From Treponema sp. (lineage in GTDB: Bacteria; Spirochaetota; Spirochaetia; Treponematales; Breznakiellaceae): a stretch of DNA of 39,284 nucleotides. Positions 1 to 8,964 of the stretch are shown here, piece after piece. The position numbers were made by a program, and so were the translations under genes. Within the stretch, counting starts at the first letter, position 1. Each line of letters opens with the position of its first letter. A model generated the notes under the pieces. It did not search any database. It had not been told where the DNA came from and saw only the letters and a list, made by a program, of their open reading frames with translations. The stretch spans positions 1-39,284 of the forward strand of contig JAIRKH010000036.1 of assembly GCA_031260245.1 (NCBI GenBank), written 5' to 3'.

Positions 1-161
1 CCGTCAAGGGTTTGCGCGTCCTGATATTCCACAAACAGTTTTTCACTGGCAAGGTTCACCGTGGCGGTAGTAACGCCTTCGATTTTCCGCACTGTTTTCT
101 CGATACGGCCGGCGCACGCCGCGCAGGTCATGCCGCCGATGGATAATGTTTCGGTTTGCAT
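1..161 (-). CDS. copA: Copper-translocating P-type ATPase (CopA), N-terminal part, runs off the window
   Basis: Reading the minus strand from the ATG at 159-161 gives an open frame to the window edge. The first 53 residues are one heavy-metal-associated domain: an early GGMTCAACAGRIEK loop whose CxxC pair binds Cu(I), then the strand TTATVNLASEKLFVEY. This N-terminal sequence is typical of CopA/ATP7-type ATPases, which pump Cu(I) out of the cytoplasm. A free-standing CopZ-like chaperone would look the same here and would end at about 70 residues, so the 3' part outside the window decides. A GAAGGAG site lies 7 bases before the ATG. The gene is last on this strand, after a double hairpin that separates it from the lipoprotein operon. 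Confidence 0.75.
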   Translation of the reverse strand, partial: MQTETLSIGGMTCAACAGRIEKTVRKIEGVTTATVNLASEKLFVEYQDAQTLD

Positions 162-208
162 TTTGTATACTCCTTCAATATCAGCGGTCTCGCCGCGGGT
201 ATTCATTA

Positions 209-237
209 ATAATAACTCATTGTTTACAGTCTTTCAA
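209..237 (-). promoter_or_regulatory. Probable sigma-70 promoter for copA
   Basis: On the minus strand TTGAAA (232-237) and TATTAT (209-214) are separated by exactly 17 bases. They would start transcription near 202 and leave a leader of about 40 bases with a GAAGGAG ribosome site before copA. No metal-sensor operator could be recognised. Confidence 0.55.
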
Positions 238-404
238 TCTTTCTTCATCAGGCAAAACCGTCGTTGAAATCGTAATATACGATACGAGAAAAGTGTGTAG
301 AAATTATGTATATTTGAAAAAATTATGAGAAATCTTTTTCTTATCTTTCGGTTGTAGACACTGCTACAGACGCCATACGCAGTCCTGTCGGGGTCGGCGG
401 AGCC

Positions 405-449
405 GACTTTCGAGCAATCCCCTTGCGAAGTCGTTAAACAGGCTTCGCC
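405..449. repeat. Dispersed intergenic repeat, copy A
   Basis: Contains CTTTCGAGCAATCCCCTTGC followed by TCGTTAAACAGGC (431-443) and a GGCTTCGCC mini-hairpin. The same arrangement recurs at 13921-13965 (same orientation) and, more diverged and inverted, at 34143-34191. It lies between the terminator of the lipoprotein operon and the copA promoter. It is preceded by the small hairpin GTCGGC-GGA-GCCGAC. The rest of 162-537 holds no gene I can support. Confidence 0.55.
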
Positions 450-466
450 GTCGGCTATATGACGCA

Positions 467-493
467 AAAAGCCCGTCTGTCAGACGGGCTTTT
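467..493 (-). terminator. Intrinsic terminator of the lipoprotein operon
   Basis: AAAAGCCCGTCTG and CAGACGGGCTTTT form a near-perfect 13-bp stem with a one-base loop and a T run on the minus strand. The symmetric A/T flanks mean it could act both ways. Confidence 0.85.
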
Positions 494-500
494 GAAGGTT

Positions 501-529
501 AATCAATCGGCGCGGGGCGCCGACTGATT
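501..529. terminator. Second stem-loop directly after the operon stop codon
   Basis: AATCAATCGGCGC and GCGCCGACTGATT pair around a GGG loop, 9 bases after the stop of the last lipoprotein gene. There is no T run, so it may protect the 3' end or work together with the terminator at 467-493. Confidence 0.5.
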
Positions 530-537
530 ATCGACCG

Positions 538-3273
538 TTATTCCGTAGTCGATGGTTCCCCAACCGGTATATCTGCCGCGTCTATGTATTCCACGGCGAA
601 TCTAGTAACTGCGGAAGCAGTGATGCCGGACGGGAAGCGGAACTGCAACGTAGCGTAAGAAAGCGCCTCGTCCTTGTCGATGCCTGCGTCGTCTGCCGCG
701 CCTCCCAATGTCAACTTCGCCGGGTCAAAGTAGTATTCGAGTTTGCCGGCGGGGTGCGTCGTCGCTATTAAGGCGCCGTCGTCGTCCGTGTCGCGTGGGA
801 ATAGGTGATTAACGATTATCGCGTTGGGTCCAAAGATAGTATTAGTAGCCGTAGCGCCTGACGCATTGGCGTTCAGATAAAGGATGAACGCGTTGTTAGA
901 GTCGTTATTAGCGTTTGTCGTAACTGAGTCGTACTCAACCGTTATCTTGATTGGCGTTACCAGATTGAGTTCTCCTCTCGTGTCGAATTGAGTACCAGTG
1001 GTCGCCGGACTATTACTCGGCGCGCCCAGTATGAAACGTCCATTCGCTATATTCCACTTGCCGTCGCCGGTCTTCGCGTGAGCGCCGTCTCCGCTCGACC
1101 ACCAAGAATAATTCATATACCCGCCGGAACCTGAAGATTTAGTTCCATCAGTGTCGACTATTTCAGTATTGCGGTCAACAGAGTTTACGCCCGCGGCTGG
1201 AATGACGTCGCCGACTTTCCATTCCCATGCAAACGTCCCTTTTAAAGGAGGTCCAACGGTAACGGTTAATTCTTCCGTTATTTCTCCCTTCTCTCCAGTC
1301 GAGGAAGTAGCCGTTATTTTAGCCGTTCCTTGACTCACTCCTGTTACCTTGCCGTTGGAGACAGTCGCCACGCTTGTATCGTCAGACGCCCAGATGATTT
1401 CTTTGCTTGCGCCGGCTGGATTCACGGTGGCTTTCAGGAAGAGGTACGTCCCCACGTTCAACGTATTGAAGGACGCCCTGCCGTTCTTATCCGCAATATC
1501 GACCGACGTCGCGAAAGGTTCTGACTTGAGTACCTTTAAAACGTAAGTTTTGGTAACGCCAGGCGTCGCGTGAGTCGTGTCTTTGTAATCATACGCGGTC
1601 GCGGTGATGGTATAATCGCCCGCGGCGCTTACGCTCACAAGACCCGCTGGGGTAACCGTGATTCCGGTCGGCGCGCCTTCGGGAAGAGAGAATATAACGT
1701 CGTCGGTGGAATTCACCGGCGTCAAAGCCGCGTTGAGCTGTATTCCGTCCGCTACGTCGTTTAGAATTCTCACGTCGTCTAATCCAAAATCAGGGCTTGG
1801 GTCTTGACCCGACTCCGCGCTCAACGCGATAGCGGTCGCTCTCACCGGCGTCGCGGTCGAAGGCGTCTGTTGATAGACTATCGTGGAACCTTGTTTCACC
1901 GTAAAGTTGGAGATTTCGACTTCGGCGTCCGACATCAACACCCCGACGTAAACCGCGTCTCCCATCTTGTCGATGAGCTCTGTTACCGATACGGAGCGCT
2001 CCCCTTGCGCCATGACCTCGTTTGTCTTGGGATTCCTTACCTCCAAGACGTAGTTGGCGGACGACCCGCTTCCTTCTCTCTTCATGTAATAGTTATATTC
2101 ATAGGTGTAAGTTTTAGGAACCCACAGGTTGTCTTCTCTGAAAGAAGAACCGCCTATATGCCCCTCGTCTCTCGTTGCGGGCATACGGGCGTCTCCGCTC
2201 TCTATCTTTCTGGATGCGAAGAACGCCCAGTCCCCTAATGTAGCGGTCTTGAAGTCCTCGTTGGTCATGGTAGGATTACTGAAAGCGCCTATCCACGCGC
2301 CACGCCAAGCTGTGTCTTTAGTGTAGGTAAGCGTGTTGTTGAATTTGTTGATTTTGACACGCGCTTCGAATTCAAAGTCTCCTTCCAGCGGCGCGTCCAT
2401 GTAGACAAGAAGATTGTCCCGCCAGTTATTTAACGTTCCTTGCGTTCCCCAACCAAGAATATCGTTCGCGAACAACGCGTCCTGGGTGTTGTTTATCACC
2501 CATCTGCCTTCATTATTAACCGACGGCAATTCAGTCGTGGTGCCTTTGGCCGCGGTATCAGACCCTCTCTGGTTAAACAGTACCACTTCAGGCAAGGCAA
2601 CGATTACCGACGCGGATACCGTCTGGCTGTTTGCGTTCTTACCTGCCGCGGTAGCGATAATGGTTCCGCCTTGGGTCGTCAACGTAACCTGCCCTTCCGC
2701 GTTCACGAGTCCGCTCGGTTCGCTCGACCATGTTATTACCTTCTCCGCCGTAAGGACGTTGTTCGGATGGACCACCGCGGTCAGTTGCGTAGGCGTATTC
2801 GGCGCAATCTTAATGGTTGTGTCGCTGACGGGAGACTCTCCGCGGTAAATCTGAACCGACTCCGCAGGTACCGGAGTAACAACGTTTACCGTTAGCGCGG
2901 CCTTAACATCGGCGCCGGACGCCGTTTTACCCGCCGCGGTCGCGGTAATAACCGTTGCCCCTTCCGTCAGTCCGGTTACGAGTCCGTTCACGACTGTAGC
3001 TACCTCCGGAACGCTGCTCTCCCATGTAACGACCTTGTCCGCGTCCGACGCGGTTACAGGATTAAACCTAACCGTCAACTGCATAGCCTCGGACTCCCCA
3101 ATTAGCATATCTATGGCACTTTCCACATTTATACCATCCTTCTGAATGGTAACGCCGACAAGCTTATCGCTTGTCGAAGGGGTACCGTTGCTGTTGTTGT
3201 CTCCGCCGCCGCACGCGACGATAAACATTAAGATAACCGCCGTTGCGGCGATTATACATCTTAACTTTCTCAT
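538..3273 (-). CDS. Large surface lipoprotein with Ig-like (BIG2) domains
   Basis: 911 residues. The signal peptide MRKLRCIIAATAVILMF ends in the lipobox FIVAC, so it should be a lipid-anchored, exported protein. GGAGG lies 5 bases before the ATG at 3271-3273. The frame also runs 12 bases upstream to a TTG, but that overlaps the ribosome site. The order seen is: two BIG2-type Ig repeats (about 35-230; motifs VTWESSVPEVATV and GLTEGATVITATAAG), a beta-sandwich module (about 230-480) ending in YVGVLMSDAEVEISNFTV, another Ig-like segment (about 485-585), a BIG2 repeat (about 590-680; WASDDTSVATVSNGKVTG), and a C-terminal domain rich in Asp, Gly and Thr (about 685-911) that I do not recognise. 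BIG2 domains usually hold binding modules away from the cell. No catalytic site was recognised. It is the last gene of the operon with the pectate lyase, so a role in pectin binding or display is inferred. Confidence 0.8.
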   Translation of the reverse strand: MRKLRCIIAATAVILMFIVACGGGDNNSNGTPSTSDKLVGVTIQKDGINVESAIDMLIGESEAMQLTVRFNPVTASDADKVVTWESSVPEVATVVNGLVTGLTEGATVITATAAGKTASGADVKAALTVNVVTPVPAESVQIYRGESPVSDTTIKIAPNTPTQLTAVVHPNNVLTAEKVITWSSEPSGLVNAEGQVTLTTQGGTIIATAAGKNANSQTVSASVIVALPEVVLFNQRGSDTAAKGTTTELPSVNNEGRWVINNTQDALFANDILGWGTQGTLNNWRDNLLVYMDAPLEGDFEFEARVKINKFNNTLTYTKDTAWRGAWIGAFSNPTMTNEDFKTATLGDWAFFASRKIESGDARMPATRDEGHIGGSSFREDNLWVPKTYTYEYNYYMKREGSGSSANYVLEVRNPKTNEVMAQGERSVSVTELIDKMGDAVYVGVLMSDAEVEISNFTVKQGSTIVYQQTPSTATPVRATAIALSAESGQDPSPDFGLDDVRILNDVADGIQLNAALTPVNSTDDVIFSLPEGAPTGITVTPAGLVSVSAAGDYTITATAYDYKDTTHATPGVTKTYVLKVLKSEPFATSVDIADKNGRASFNTLNVGTYLFLKATVNPAGASKEIIWASDDTSVATVSNGKVTGVSQGTAKITATSSTGEKGEITEELTVTVGPPLKGTFAWEWKVGDVIPAAGVNSVDRNTEIVDTDGTKSSGSGGYMNYSWWSSGDGAHAKTGDGKWNIANGRFILGAPSNSPATTGTQFDTRGELNLVTPIKITVEYDSVTTNANNDSNNAFILYLNANASGATATNTIFGPNAIIVNHLFPRDTDDDGALIATTHPAGKLEYYFDPAKLTLGGAADDAGIDKDEALSYATLQFRFPSGITASAVTRFAVEYIDAADIPVGEPSTTE

Positions 3274-3346
3274 AGATTCCTCCAAAAATAAAACTTATCG
3301 CCCTCATAACAAAGGGCGTCGTCTACCAGCTTGCGCCGGTGGATTC

Positions 3347-5059
3347 CTAATTCTGCACAGCGCCTCTCACCCAGATTTCTACGCTGTAATCCGCCAGTCC
3401 TGGGTCTTTAGACGTAGCCATGACCAAATAACAGTACTGGTCGTCCATGTTGTTAGTTACATGGGAAAGGGAAAGTCTCGCGCTCGGATACCCTTTCTCC
3501 TCATCTCCCTCTATCCCGGTGTAATGCAGGGTACAAGCCGCTTCTATAGTCTCCTGTAAATATTCTTTGCCTGAAGGGGGAATACATCGCACCACCTCCC
3601 ATGTAAAATTGTGATTGTCCGCGTATGTAGGCGTAAAAACCGGTTTCAAGACGAGACCGTCTGGCTCCTTAATTAGTTCCAACCGACTCGTACCTAACGT
3701 AATAATATTCGTCGCCCCTGTGGAAGGCAAGCCGAGTTGAGAAAGACGTTGCGTCAGCGAGTTAGTCGCGTTGGAATTATCAACTTCGGGATAAAAGACG
3801 TTGATATTCGTTATTCTGTCCACGCCCACGTAAGCTGGAGAGGTTGGCGGAGTCGAAAAGACAGGCGCTCGTTCATTGTTTCTTTTTTCCAGTCCCGCTT
3901 GCATTTCCTCAGGCGTCCTCGCGGTTATAGTGGAAAAAGCCGCGTCCCAAACAGTGAATTCAGAAAACTCAAGGTTGCACCCCATTATGGCAAGCCCCAA
4001 ATATACAGGTTGCGCCTCCGGCGTACCGACTTGTATATACGGAGACGCAAGCTGAACGTCGGCGCTTTGTCCATCCCTATTGGCGGGAATCCACGCCTCT
4101 TTGTTGTCTATCAACTCGCCGCTCTTGCTGTCGTAGACTCGCAAGGCGTAGGCGATTTTTACCGTGTTGGAAGTCCCCGAATACGTGCCTGTTCGCGGAG
4201 TAGCGTACCTTACGACTTCTACGATACGTTCATGCTTCCATCCGCCTCTGGGTCTATGGTTGTACCACAGTTCCCTTTTTTGACCCGCCGCGCTGTTCGT
4301 TAAGCCCGTGGACCAACTCTCGCCGTCCCGCGTGAAATAGGAACGGATAGCCGGACCCTGAGCCGGGTACGCGTCCGTGTCCGCTGTGTCGTTGGTGCGG
4401 TAGAGAATCCCCGCGCCCCTTATACCTGTACCGCCGGGTCCGCCGCCTGCAAACTCCACTATGCTGCCGTCTTCGGGATGGTCCGCATCAGTAACCCATG
4501 TTACATTCTTTCCATGGTTTACGTCTTCCGCTCTATCATAACCCGCGGTCATCGCGCCGAAGAAGAAACCTTTATCGGTCGCGTCGCCCGCCTTGGCCGT
4601 CATTACGACGCGAGCCCGCATGGTAAACGCGCCTGTCTGAGGAACATCGTAGTAGAGGAACTGCAAAGCCTCCGCGCCGCCTGAATAGAGTTTCGCCGCG
4701 GTGATTTGATTCATTTTGGGTATGATGTACTTACCCGCGGTGGACGGATCCTCGTCAATCTCGGCTTTATCTAAGCCGTCGACATTATCGGCCGTATCGC
4801 TTGCTACCCGCGTCCGTCCCAGAGTTTTGTCGTCGTAGATTTCGCTCTTTTCGGGGAACACGTCATAGATAGCCTCCTGACTGTATATCCGCAGATGTTT
4901 GTCAAGTACCTTGCCCTGACGGAGATTCTGGCTGGAGTCGCCTTCTCCTGGACTACCGCTCGGTTTCTCAACAACCGCATCGTCCGGCGTTAGAGATTCT
5001 TTACATCCGACAAAGCTCAACGTCGCAACCACAGCCGTTATTATCATTATCTTCTTCAT
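3347..5059 (-). CDS. Surface lipoprotein of the pectate lyase operon, unknown function
   Basis: 570 residues. The signal peptide MKKIMIITAVVATL leads to the lipobox SFVGC, followed by an acidic Ser/Gly linker. The start is set by a GGGAGAG-type site before the ATG at 5057-5059. Residues about 110-375 resemble the beta-sandwich module of both neighbours: an F.MRARV strand, a GFFFGAM segment, and YLGLAIMGCNLEFSEFTVWD at the end. The last 190 residues have an Ig-like look (FTWEVVRCIPPSGKEY and similar) but no catalytic motif. The gene lies 18 bases after the pectate lyase stop and 73 bases before the next gene, so the three are probably co-transcribed. A carbohydrate-binding accessory role is inferred only from this context and the shared module. 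Confidence 0.75.
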   Translation of the reverse strand: MKKIMIITAVVATLSFVGCKESLTPDDAVVEKPSGSPGEGDSSQNLRQGKVLDKHLRIYSQEAIYDVFPEKSEIYDDKTLGRTRVASDTADNVDGLDKAEIDEDPSTAGKYIIPKMNQITAAKLYSGGAEALQFLYYDVPQTGAFTMRARVVMTAKAGDATDKGFFFGAMTAGYDRAEDVNHGKNVTWVTDADHPEDGSIVEFAGGGPGGTGIRGAGILYRTNDTADTDAYPAQGPAIRSYFTRDGESWSTGLTNSAAGQKRELWYNHRPRGGWKHERIVEVVRYATPRTGTYSGTSNTVKIAYALRVYDSKSGELIDNKEAWIPANRDGQSADVQLASPYIQVGTPEAQPVYLGLAIMGCNLEFSEFTVWDAAFSTITARTPEEMQAGLEKRNNERAPVFSTPPTSPAYVGVDRITNINVFYPEVDNSNATNSLTQRLSQLGLPSTGATNIITLGTSRLELIKEPDGLVLKPVFTPTYADNHNFTWEVVRCIPPSGKEYLQETIEAACTLHYTGIEGDEEKGYPSARLSLSHVTNNMDDQYCYLVMATSKDPGLADYSVEIWVRGAVQN

Positions 5060-5077
5060 TTTACTCTCCCTACTTTA

Positions 5078-8000
5078 CTACCACAAATCTCTCGCGCCAG
5101 GCGTGGAACCTGAAACGCCCTTCAACTTCATAAAATCCTTGAGCTTATAGTAAGCGCAAGACGCCTCGCTTGGTACGTCCTGAGACGCCATTGCGCTCGC
5201 CGCTTCCACGTCGAACTCAAGGAACGCGCCCTTGAATCTGGTAAGGATTCCATTGTTATCGTAGAAAGACCATGTGGATTCTCCTCGCAACGTGTTGGCT
5301 TTCGCCGTGCCTTCGCCGTCGCCCTTGCTAGGGATGTAGAGTCCTCCGTCTCCCATCTGCGCCGGTCCGGTATAGTTGTTATTCCAATTCGTAAAGGGCG
5401 GAATTGGATTTTCCACGTTGTCGATAGTTAGCTTGCGTCCAGAAAGATTGAAACTGCCGTCGTTGCGGGCTTCGTTAGGCGGGGCAAAATCAGCGGGCGT
5501 CTTGTACAAGCCGTTAGGCGCAAAACTAGGGCTCCACCCGTTTTCATCGCTGGTCGCCGCATACCACAGATAGCCGGACGCGGTTGACTTGGCTTCCGCG
5601 TAGTCCCCGTGACGCGGGAATACGATACGATCGCCTTTGTATCCGTCGGCCTTCTCATTGGTATTGTATAACTCGTCGTCGCCGTCTAGCGCGTATATAG
5701 ACGCGACTTGCGTAAGAATAGCGTCGAGTCCTATGTTAGTAGACGTTCCTGTGCCGTAAATGGTGAAGTTGCTCGGCTTGCGTATCGCGCCTGGGTCCAC
5801 GGTCTTGCCGTTGTTGTAAGACGTGGCGTAGGACACGATGATAGCCGGGTCCGAGTTAGTCGTAAAACCGTCCGCGTCGTTCAAGAAAGCCAGGCAATCG
5901 ACCGACTCGTGCAACACGGGTATTCCTTCGCCGCCCATCTTGAATCCGTTCCCGCCGGACATCGTAGACTCGTTCTGCAAGTGCCAATAGGGATAATTTT
6001 CCGGGTCCGCCTGATTGGGGTCGTCGTCCTCCCCGGGCTGGAGCCATCGCCCGTTCATGTAAGCTATTGATTTATAGATGTACACCGCGCCGATTCCGCC
6101 GGTTTCTTTCTTGCTGAACAGGTCCCATCCGTCGTCCGCGTTATGGTGTCCTACGCAGTAGAGGAAGCGATTTCCCACCCACGCTGTAAGTTTGTCCGCG
6201 AACCCGTCCGCGTCTTCGCGTGATTTATCCATGTTGGCGAACGATTCGCAAAACTGCACCGTATTGTATTGGGGCCACAGCGCTTTAGACTCGGAGCTGG
6301 AACCAGCGATGGATATACCGGAGTCTCCGTTCCAATAGGCTTTAACGTTGTGCAGGACGTTATTCTTGCCGAATATGTTGAGCCCAACCCGTTTATTTGC
6401 GGTGTTTCTCACATGAATACCTTCTATCCACCAGTAATCTCCCCGTATCTCAAAACCTTTTATATCAGACCAGTCAGGTTTTAGCGTTTCAGGACACTGG
6501 AAGTCCAAGATGGGCGGATTATTGACGGGGTCGTCCGCTATGAGGTACTTGTAGTTCTGATAGTTTCTGGTCATAACCGCGTTACGAGACAACGCGCTGT
6601 CGGCGCTGGTATCAACGTTACCGTCTTTCTCTATCCATCCGTTGTTTTCACGCCCTTCTTTGGGTAAACCGCTGTTGTAGAGCGGTATTTCGACGTGCTT
6701 GAAACTATAGACGCCGCCGAGTAGGATGACTTCCTGCCCGGGTTGCACGAAGTTAATAGCGGTTATCAAGTCGAGCGGGGAATCCCTTGTTCCCTTATTG
6801 AAACTCCGTCCATGAGGAGCGGCGTAGAGACTATTACTCGCGTAGGAGGCGTGAGCCTCTATCGTTTCTCCGGTTATCTTACGGTGTTCCACGATGAAAG
6901 TCTTCTTGATGGGCGACCGATTGAGAACCTCGTAACTTCCTTCCGGTCCCACAGGATACGCGTCGTCGAGTTGTTCTATTTTGGCGTCAGGGTTGTCCTC
7001 GTCTACGTCAGGCTTGTCGGATAGGGGCGTGAATACCGCTGTAAACACGTTTGGTCCGTCCTTGAGCTTCAGTTTGTCGATCTCGAATCTCCCAAACGGT
7101 ACCGCGCTTGCGTTGGTAGGCTCGGTTATCCAGTCCCCTTTGTAGCTTTTGATATGTTCTCCGTTCAAGCTGAGGTCCATGATACCCAGTACGTTGGACT
7201 TCGCCCCGAAGGTATACTCCGCGGTTGAGGACGCCGCGGGGGAGGTGACGTTGAAGGTCGGCGTAACGACTTCCGGTTCCCAGTCTGTAATCTTCTGGGC
7301 GCAAGCGTCCTTGTCCGCTTCGTAATACTGTATATTAGAGATTCTCACTTTAGCGTCTCTACAGACGAAGAAGCCCACATAGTAGTATTCCTCATCAACT
7401 TCAAACAGCAAATCCTGCATGACTTTGCCGCCGAGTTCTTTGGCTCTTTTGGTTTTAGTATCGACGTCGCTGTATTCTACTTTGGCTCCCTGGGCCGGCA
7501 AGTTGTTTGCAAGCACGCCCTTGGATACCTTTCCCCAAAGGGTATCATACACGTCGTCGGGCGCGTCGAAGGAAGCCTTGAACCCGTTGTTGGTCTTTTC
7601 TAACGAAAGGCTGTATTTAAGGAGGGGCAAGCCCGTCTCCGCTTCTTCGCCGCCAGAGCTTATGATATGAGTTCCCCATGGATAGTCCGGGCGCGCTCGA
7701 ATATGGGGATATAACGAATAATCGGACATTTCTCTGGGCAGATAGTTGAATTTAGCGAAGGAAGCGTCGGTTACCGTGTTAGGATTGTACATGGCGTCTC
7801 CTATGGGGTCCTTAACGCCGTAGCGGTAGTAAACGCGTACCCCGCGCTTCACGCCTCCCACCAAAACCATATTGCCGGAACCGCCTGGTCCATCCGGCAG
7901 TTTATGTCCCGCCCAATATACGAAGTCTTTACCGTCAGGATGCTTATCGAGCTCGGGATTGGAAGTCTGCTGACTTTCCCGCATCGCGTCGTAGGTCATA

Positions 8001-8554
8001 TCGATTCCGCCCGGATGAAGACCGGGGTTATCGTTATCGTCTATAGGCTCATACGACGTAGGTTTATACTGCGGTACATAGTCTCGCGCCATGATGCCCC
8101 AGCCTTCCTGTCCGTTAAGGTCCGCTTTCCCGTTAGACAATCCGAATATAATAACCTCGAAGTCCGCGCTGAGGCGGAAATTTATGTCTTTCGGTATCTT
8201 TTTATAATAATAGGCGATGCCGTCTTCGCTTCCTGCTATCTTTCCAGCGTTGTTGCTGGAGTTACTTGAGGTCATGGTGATTGTACCATTTCCATCAAAG
8301 TCAAAATTCGAGACATCTATGATACAGCCTGGGTCGTGGAGGGACCCCGCGGCGGGATCTGACTCGCCCGCGTATTGGTCCGCGTACCGCGAACTCGTTC
8401 CAAACGACAAACGGGCGAGTTCCATTCTGCCCAGCCGCGTCTTGCGGAATCCCTGCGGATTGTTCTCGCGGTAAGCCCCCGCATCCGCGGAAAACATATT
8501 ACACCCCGCAACGGCGAGGACGACAAGTCCTATATACGCCCTTGTATTTTTCAT
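5078..8554 (-). CDS. Pectate lyase family 9 (PL9), surface lipoprotein
   Basis: 1158 residues with the lipobox LAVAGC (Cys18). Residues about 575-960 form a right-handed beta-helix of the PL9 type, which cleaves polygalacturonate by Ca2+-dependent beta-elimination. The Ca2+ ligands known from Erwinia Pel9A (Asp209, 233, 234, 237) match Asp783, Asp807, Asp808 and Asp811 with identical spacing, in DADGFADKL and HHNADDGWDLF. The catalytic Lys273 matches Lys872 in GGNGFKMGG; about 25 extra residues precede it, in a loop around 836-858. Before the helix come a beta-sandwich module (about 80-415, ending YYVGFFVCRDAKVRISN) shared with the two downstream lipoproteins and an Ig-like segment (about 430-560). 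The length is well above that of simple PL9 enzymes. AAGGAG precedes the ATG. It is the first gene of the operon, so the substrate is probably plant pectin outside the cell. Confidence 0.9.
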   Translation of the reverse strand: MKNTRAYIGLVVLAVAGCNMFSADAGAYRENNPQGFRKTRLGRMELARLSFGTSSRYADQYAGESDPAAGSLHDPGCIIDVSNFDFDGNGTITMTSSNSSNNAGKIAGSEDGIAYYYKKIPKDINFRLSADFEVIIFGLSNGKADLNGQEGWGIMARDYVPQYKPTSYEPIDDNDNPGLHPGGIDMTYDAMRESQQTSNPELDKHPDGKDFVYWAGHKLPDGPGGSGNMVLVGGVKRGVRVYYRYGVKDPIGDAMYNPNTVTDASFAKFNYLPREMSDYSLYPHIRARPDYPWGTHIISSGGEEAETGLPLLKYSLSLEKTNNGFKASFDAPDDVYDTLWGKVSKGVLANNLPAQGAKVEYSDVDTKTKRAKELGGKVMQDLLFEVDEEYYYVGFFVCRDAKVRISNIQYYEADKDACAQKITDWEPEVVTPTFNVTSPAASSTAEYTFGAKSNVLGIMDLSLNGEHIKSYKGDWITEPTNASAVPFGRFEIDKLKLKDGPNVFTAVFTPLSDKPDVDEDNPDAKIEQLDDAYPVGPEGSYEVLNRSPIKKTFIVEHRKITGETIEAHASYASNSLYAAPHGRSFNKGTRDSPLDLITAINFVQPGQEVILLGGVYSFKHVEIPLYNSGLPKEGRENNGWIEKDGNVDTSADSALSRNAVMTRNYQNYKYLIADDPVNNPPILDFQCPETLKPDWSDIKGFEIRGDYWWIEGIHVRNTANKRVGLNIFGKNNVLHNVKAYWNGDSGISIAGSSSESKALWPQYNTVQFCESFANMDKSREDADGFADKLTAWVGNRFLYCVGHHNADDGWDLFSKKETGGIGAVYIYKSIAYMNGRWLQPGEDDDPNQADPENYPYWHLQNESTMSGGNGFKMGGEGIPVLHESVDCLAFLNDADGFTTNSDPAIIVSYATSYNNGKTVDPGAIRKPSNFTIYGTGTSTNIGLDAILTQVASIYALDGDDELYNTNEKADGYKGDRIVFPRHGDYAEAKSTASGYLWYAATSDENGWSPSFAPNGLYKTPADFAPPNEARNDGSFNLSGRKLTIDNVENPIPPFTNWNNNYTGPAQMGDGGLYIPSKGDGEGTAKANTLRGESTWSFYDNNGILTRFKGAFLEFDVEAASAMASQDVPSEASCAYYKLKDFMKLKGVSGSTPGARDLW

Positions 8555-8964
8555 ACCTACTCCTTTTCTGAAAATAACGGTAAATTTCTTAAAACGGCGT
8601 TGCGTCAGTTGCCGCCATCGTCAAAGACGTTGCTTTTGTCCAAGAATTGACTGCGCCATAAAAAACCAACCACAGAATCACAATACTTTCCTGAAAATAT
8701 TATTTAGTAACTATCTTTAAAAAAGAGGTGAGTTCTTGTATTTTTCAGAAAAAACGAGGAAATATATCTACCTTCGTAGACAATTATTCTGAACATTGGA
8801 CGCGCTGAAAACACAACACTTGCCTCAATCGCAAAAAGGTGATAGAATTACCTTTAGTTTCAGAGGAGAAGAGTTGCAAGAGATGGAACTCTAACCACAA
8901 TTCAAGGGATATTTTGATTATGGCAGTGAGGTTGGCAAAAGACTATGTATATAATCGCGTTATT
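8555..8964. other. Intergenic region, no convincing gene
   Basis: AT-rich, 410 bases, between the pectate lyase operon start and the traB-like stop. It must hold the promoter of the lipoprotein operon, but no clear -35/-10 pair was found. At about 8821-8895 a short frame starting with TTG reads LPQSQKGDRITFSF and then stops. Another short frame starts at the ATG near 8920 and gives 17 residues. Neither has a ribosome site or a recognisable family, and they may be remnants. Confidence 0.5.

Noticed and set aside
1804-2895. Several plus-strand frames of about 145 codons opposite the BIG2 lipoprotein
   Set aside because: Arg- or Val-rich shadows of a well-supported gene; no start signals.
3347-3559. 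Possible conserved plus-strand gene overlapping the end of the 570-residue lipoprotein (3146-3559)
   Set aside because: It crosses the start of one lipoprotein gene and the end of another, has no ribosome site, and lacks any recognisable domain.
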